DNA of 64,000 nt, from the NCBI RefSeq assembly GCF_021441885.1, contig NZ_CP090439.1, positions 1,919,661 to 1,983,660 of the forward strand. The letters run 5' to 3'. Both the position numbers and the translations under genes were made by a program. Under the pieces are notes generated by a model. It was not told where the DNA came from, ran no database searches, and was given only the letters and a program-made list of their open reading frames with translations. Positions within the stretch are counted from its first letter, which is position 1, and each line of letters opens with the position of its first letter. The DNA comes from Vibrio maritimus (GTDB lineage: Bacteria > Pseudomonadota > Gammaproteobacteria > Enterobacterales > Vibrionaceae). Shown here piece by piece: positions 61,524 through 64,000 of this stretch.

Positions 61524-61772
61524 TTACAAGGTATATTGCGGCCACAGAACGTGCAGAGCAAACCTAAGTACAACTGCGAAAATAACAAAGGCAACGCCAA
61601 GACGATAACGCTTGTACTCGCCTACGTTCATTGGTACTCGCTTGTAGAACATGGTCACAACACCCTTCCAGTCATGACTGCGGCGTCCATATTGCACAAT
61701 ACCCGTGAGTATAAAGAGAACGCCAACTACCAATAGTGCCTTCTCAGTCCAAAATAACCCTAGTTCCATCAT
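61524..61772 (-). CDS. Small hypothetical membrane protein
   Basis: The 82-residue protein has two membrane helices (about residues 10-25 and 57-74) around a basic loop with YGRRSHDWKGVVTMFYKRVP, probably cytosolic. I recognise no family. Two ATG codons in tandem are preceded by GGAGCG. It lies 15 bases after the stop of the lipoprotein gene, so the two are probably cotranscribed, with nnr next. Confidence 0.55.
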   Translation of the reverse strand: MMELGLFWTEKALLVVGVLFILTGIVQYGRRSHDWKGVVTMFYKRVPMNVGEYKRYRLGVAFVIFAVVLRFALHVLWPQYTL

Positions 61773-61787
61773 ACAGGTACTCGCTCC

Positions 61788-62708
61788 TTAAATTAGTACC
61801 TGTTCAGTGTAAGACGTAAAGACTAAAAATTCTCTTGGACTATGGTCTAATGACATCGACGTCATTAGATCTTCTGCAATGGTTTTCCATTCATCAATTT
61901 CTGACGCCAAATGAGATTGCTGCTTGGCATTAATACTGTTAACTGCAAGCGCAATGTACTTGGCAGCCAACGCGCGATTGTGCGCGATCTTAGACGCAAG
62001 CTCTGGAGTGTAATAGCTTTCTGAATCATTCAAAAAGCGCTGAAACTCAGGCTGGTAATAGGCAAGGTCTGCACGGCGGTTTAGAAGCTGACGCATGTAG
62101 TAATTCATCTGCTTACGGTGTTCCTGCCAGTCAAATACTGTGACTTTCATACTGCTTGCCCACTCTTTAGCTAACAGCTTTTGCGTATCATTGACAGAGC
62201 CGAACCAACGCTCGAAGTTTTCCTCTATGCGCTCGTGATAAATCTCCCGAACCTCATCGTCATTCATACCTTCATATTTCTTTACGAAGTCTCGATTTTT
62301 TTCTTCAAAGTTCTCAATGAGTTCTTTTACTTGCTCATCACTCATTTGCTGAGTCAAAGCGTACAAGTCAGGAGTGATCTGCTCTACCAGGCGCTTGGTG
62401 TGTGTTTTGACCTCATCCATTTGTGCTAGCACATAGTCGCTATCTACTTGCTTAGGGTCTTTATTACTAATAGCATCGAGCTGTTTGACGTACTGTGGTA
62501 GCTCATTTTCTTTGTGCCATTGCCCTAGTACAAGAATCCGTTCACTGAGAATGTCCTCCTGACCATCGTTGAGCGTCACATAGTCGTCAATATATTCCAC
62601 CAACAACCAATCTAGGTTGCTATAGAGAAACTTAGTCGTACAACCCGTAATGACAAACAGCAAGCCAACCGCCCATAGCCTTGATTTCTTGAACACTTTG
62701 CTCTCCAT
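61788..62708 (-). CDS. DUF6279-like lipoprotein
   Basis: The 306-residue protein has a lipoprotein signal (VITGCTTK lipobox, Cys near residue 23) and a long helical acidic body. FLYSNLDWLLVEYIDDYVTL at its start is the DUF6279 pattern, and paired helices such as WFGSVNDTQKLLAKEW follow. The family is common in marine gammaproteobacteria and its function is unknown. It would sit in the outer membrane facing the periplasm. The small membrane protein follows directly. Confidence 0.72.
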   Translation of the reverse strand: MESKVFKKSRLWAVGLLFVITGCTTKFLYSNLDWLLVEYIDDYVTLNDGQEDILSERILVLGQWHKENELPQYVKQLDAISNKDPKQVDSDYVLAQMDEVKTHTKRLVEQITPDLYALTQQMSDEQVKELIENFEEKNRDFVKKYEGMNDDEVREIYHERIEENFERWFGSVNDTQKLLAKEWASSMKVTVFDWQEHRKQMNYYMRQLLNRRADLAYYQPEFQRFLNDSESYYTPELASKIAHNRALAAKYIALAVNSINAKQQSHLASEIDEWKTIAEDLMTSMSLDHSPREFLVFTSYTEQVLI

Positions 62709-62770
62709 TTCAATTCTGAAAACCCGACAAACGCTTATACACTTTCTACAACAAGATTAGATTGAAAATG

Positions 62771-62796
62771 CAAAAAGCGCCCATCAAAGGGCGCTT
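62771..62796 (-). terminator. Intrinsic terminator after the PTPS-like gene
   Basis: AAGCGCCC and GGGCGCTT flank ATCAAA; T residues follow on the minus strand. Confidence 0.8.
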
Positions 62797-62833
62797 CTAG
62801 TACTTTATTTTTGAGCTAAAGGTTCTGTGGGGA

Positions 62834-63745
62834 TTATGAGCGAAAGGCCATTGCTCCCTTGCCAACACCTTCATAAGCGACAACCTGCAATGACTGCTCA
62901 ACGGGCATGGAAGCCTTCACTTCATCGGCTATAAAGTTTGCAAGTAACTCAACGGTCGTATCTGTATCAAGAATCTCAGTCTCTTGCTTTGAAATCGCGA
63001 GCTCAAATTCCCCTTGCGGTGCTTGATAGCGGAAACCAAAATGGGTTGAGTCATCGATTCCATTCGCTTGTTCGCTAAGACTTAATGTAGAAATATCGAC
63101 TTGGTCTTCTTTAGACCCTAAATAAATGTCTTGCCAACGCTTTGCGAACGCTGACTCTTTTTCTTCATCTCGCTTACCATCGACGATAAGCTCAATCGGT
63201 GAACGGTGTCCATGAGCGATGCGTTGGCAGTTACCATCGTGTTTTTTCAAGCCGTGAGTGTAGTGATAAAACGCGCCAATAATATTTTCATGACGAAGCG
63301 TAATTTCAAGGCCTTCAACGTTTTCTGGCAAATTACCGTTTAGGATCTGGTAGATATATTGCGTTACCGCCTCAATGGTAATTTCATCGGAATCGATCAA
63401 ACAAAACGCTTCATCGGGACTATGTAGATGGATGCTTTTGTCACCGCGCATGAAATCGAGTGTCGAATAACCAGATTTAGTGGCTGCATGATGCACGGCA
63501 CTGCTTTTCATTGGTACCAGTAGGCGGTGATCGACATACTCATCGATAAGACGTTTGATCTGTTTCTTAACTTTGCCAAAGTCTAGCACCATGCTCATCT
63601 CGTTGAGCTCACCGGACAAAATGACGTCCACGATCCAACTCTCTCCCACCATACCTCTTGTTTCGCAAAGATAAGAAGTGTCGATAACGGTAAGATCTCT
63701 GACAAATAGATTCAAACTGGATTCCTTATTGATAGTAGTTGTCAT
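62834..63745 (-). CDS. Tandem PTPS/6-carboxytetrahydropterin-synthase-like protein
   Basis: The 303-residue protein looks like two fused PTPS/QueD domains. The first has VLDFGKVKK and YVDHRLLVP but VGES where the zinc motif LHGHS is expected. The second begins GAFYHYTHGLKKHDGN, then CQRIAHGHRS with the catalytic Cys and the HGH zinc pair, and ends with acidic VAYEGVGKGA. A single combined site is possible. QueD makes a queuosine precursor; whether this one does is not known. A TATAAT is joined to an upstream ATG, so I use ATG 63745, not 63763. Confidence 0.72.
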   Translation of the reverse strand: MTTTINKESSLNLFVRDLTVIDTSYLCETRGMVGESWIVDVILSGELNEMSMVLDFGKVKKQIKRLIDEYVDHRLLVPMKSSAVHHAATKSGYSTLDFMRGDKSIHLHSPDEAFCLIDSDEITIEAVTQYIYQILNGNLPENVEGLEITLRHENIIGAFYHYTHGLKKHDGNCQRIAHGHRSPIELIVDGKRDEEKESAFAKRWQDIYLGSKEDQVDISTLSLSEQANGIDDSTHFGFRYQAPQGEFELAISKQETEILDTDTTVELLANFIADEVKASMPVEQSLQVVAYEGVGKGAMAFRS

Positions 63746-63874
63746 TACGCTCGGATTGCGCATTATACCTATGTCACAAAAAGAAGCATGCTATGCGTAA
63801 AGAAAATTTCTGATTTTTAATATCTTGAGACACATCAAGTCTAGTCTATGAGCGTTTATTGGTCTCAAAACGAA

Positions 63875-63899
63875 CAAAAGCTCCCTATGGGAGCTTTTG
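63875..63899. terminator. Terminator at the right end
   Basis: AAAAGCTCCC and GGGAGCTTTT form a 10-bp stem with a TAT loop; it serves the partial gene at the right edge. Confidence 0.85.
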
Positions 63900-63917
63900 A
63901 ATCTTCAGTTTATCACT

Positions 63918-64000
63918 TTAAATCTGTGGTCTTGCTGTCTCATTAGTCGACGGTGGCAAATGAGGCAATGTGATTACAGGCTGCTCTCCGGTAAGAGAAT
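63918..64000 (-). CDS. C-terminal end of an unidentified gene (cut by window edge)
   Basis: One minus-strand frame is open from the window edge to a TAA at 63918 and reads (S)LTGEQPVITLPHLPPSTNET. A terminator follows at the right distance. The stretch is too short to name the protein. Confidence 0.45.
   Translation of the reverse strand, partial: SLTGEQPVITLPHLPPSTNETARPQI

Overview
The window is a gene-dense bacterial chromosome segment that most resembles Vibrio (Vibrionaceae, Gammaproteobacteria). The pointers are a Vibrio-type FadL/VolA surface phospholipase pair, KtrAB potassium transport, several chemotaxis and c-di-GMP proteins, small Vibrio-type hypothetical genes, and intrinsic terminators after most operons. 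I see no rRNA or tRNA gene, no CRISPR array, no insertion sequence and no intact prophage. Several of the families (VolA, GuaC) sit on the smaller chromosome in V. cholerae, so a chromosome II location is possible, but that is inference.

Layout. 1-8.2 kb: the 5' part of a hybrid sensor kinase, a DUF218 protein with an OsmC protein, exported MsrAB, KtrAB, and an MscS channel. 8.2-18.7 kb: a 2OG-Fe(II) oxygenase, a YjdF-like protein, CutA, an SgrR-like regulator whose start codon lies inside a long inverted repeat, a thioesterase, an M48 lipoprotein protease, FadL and VolA, and PhnA. 18.7-32.4 kb: an EEP-family protein, a 34-residue small gene, an aromatic amino acid permease with a TyrR-like box, a chemoreceptor, HAD phosphatases, a PAS-GGDEF cyclase, guanosine kinase, formate-THF ligase behind a PurR-like box, an OmpA-like lipoprotein, a DsbA-like lipoprotein and an FKBP. 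32.6-47 kb: an HBM chemoreceptor, helicase IV, two divergent arylsulfatases, a PHP phosphatase, an M23 endopeptidase, an aldo/keto reductase with a divergent regulator, a porin and a HIT protein.

47.3-54.7 kb is the most interesting stretch. It holds an SDR gene fused to the remnant of a neighbour, then an IclR regulator, a YfcC-type carrier, an isoaspartyl-dipeptidase-like amidohydrolase, two divergently oriented paralogous mini-genes (47 and 46 codons), and a lipoprotein cyanophycinase-like gene (peptidase family S51). Together they look like a scavenging locus for cyanophycin or another beta-aspartyl peptide: outer cleavage, uptake, dipeptide hydrolysis and local control. Two defects stand out. 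The cyanophycinase frame has one in-frame TGA at codon 131, and the dipeptidase has Leu where the first His of the metal-binding HxH motif is expected.

54.8-64 kb: small proteins (HD, SpoIIAA-like, GST, GNAT-like), GMP reductase with an unusual hairpin-rich leader, the NAD(P)HX repair enzyme Nnr, a DUF6279-like lipoprotein, a tandem PTPS/QueD-like protein with a degenerate first zinc site, and the tail of a gene cut by the window edge. Purine supply (gsk, fhs, guaC) recurs, and PurR-like boxes precede fhs and lie upstream of guaC.
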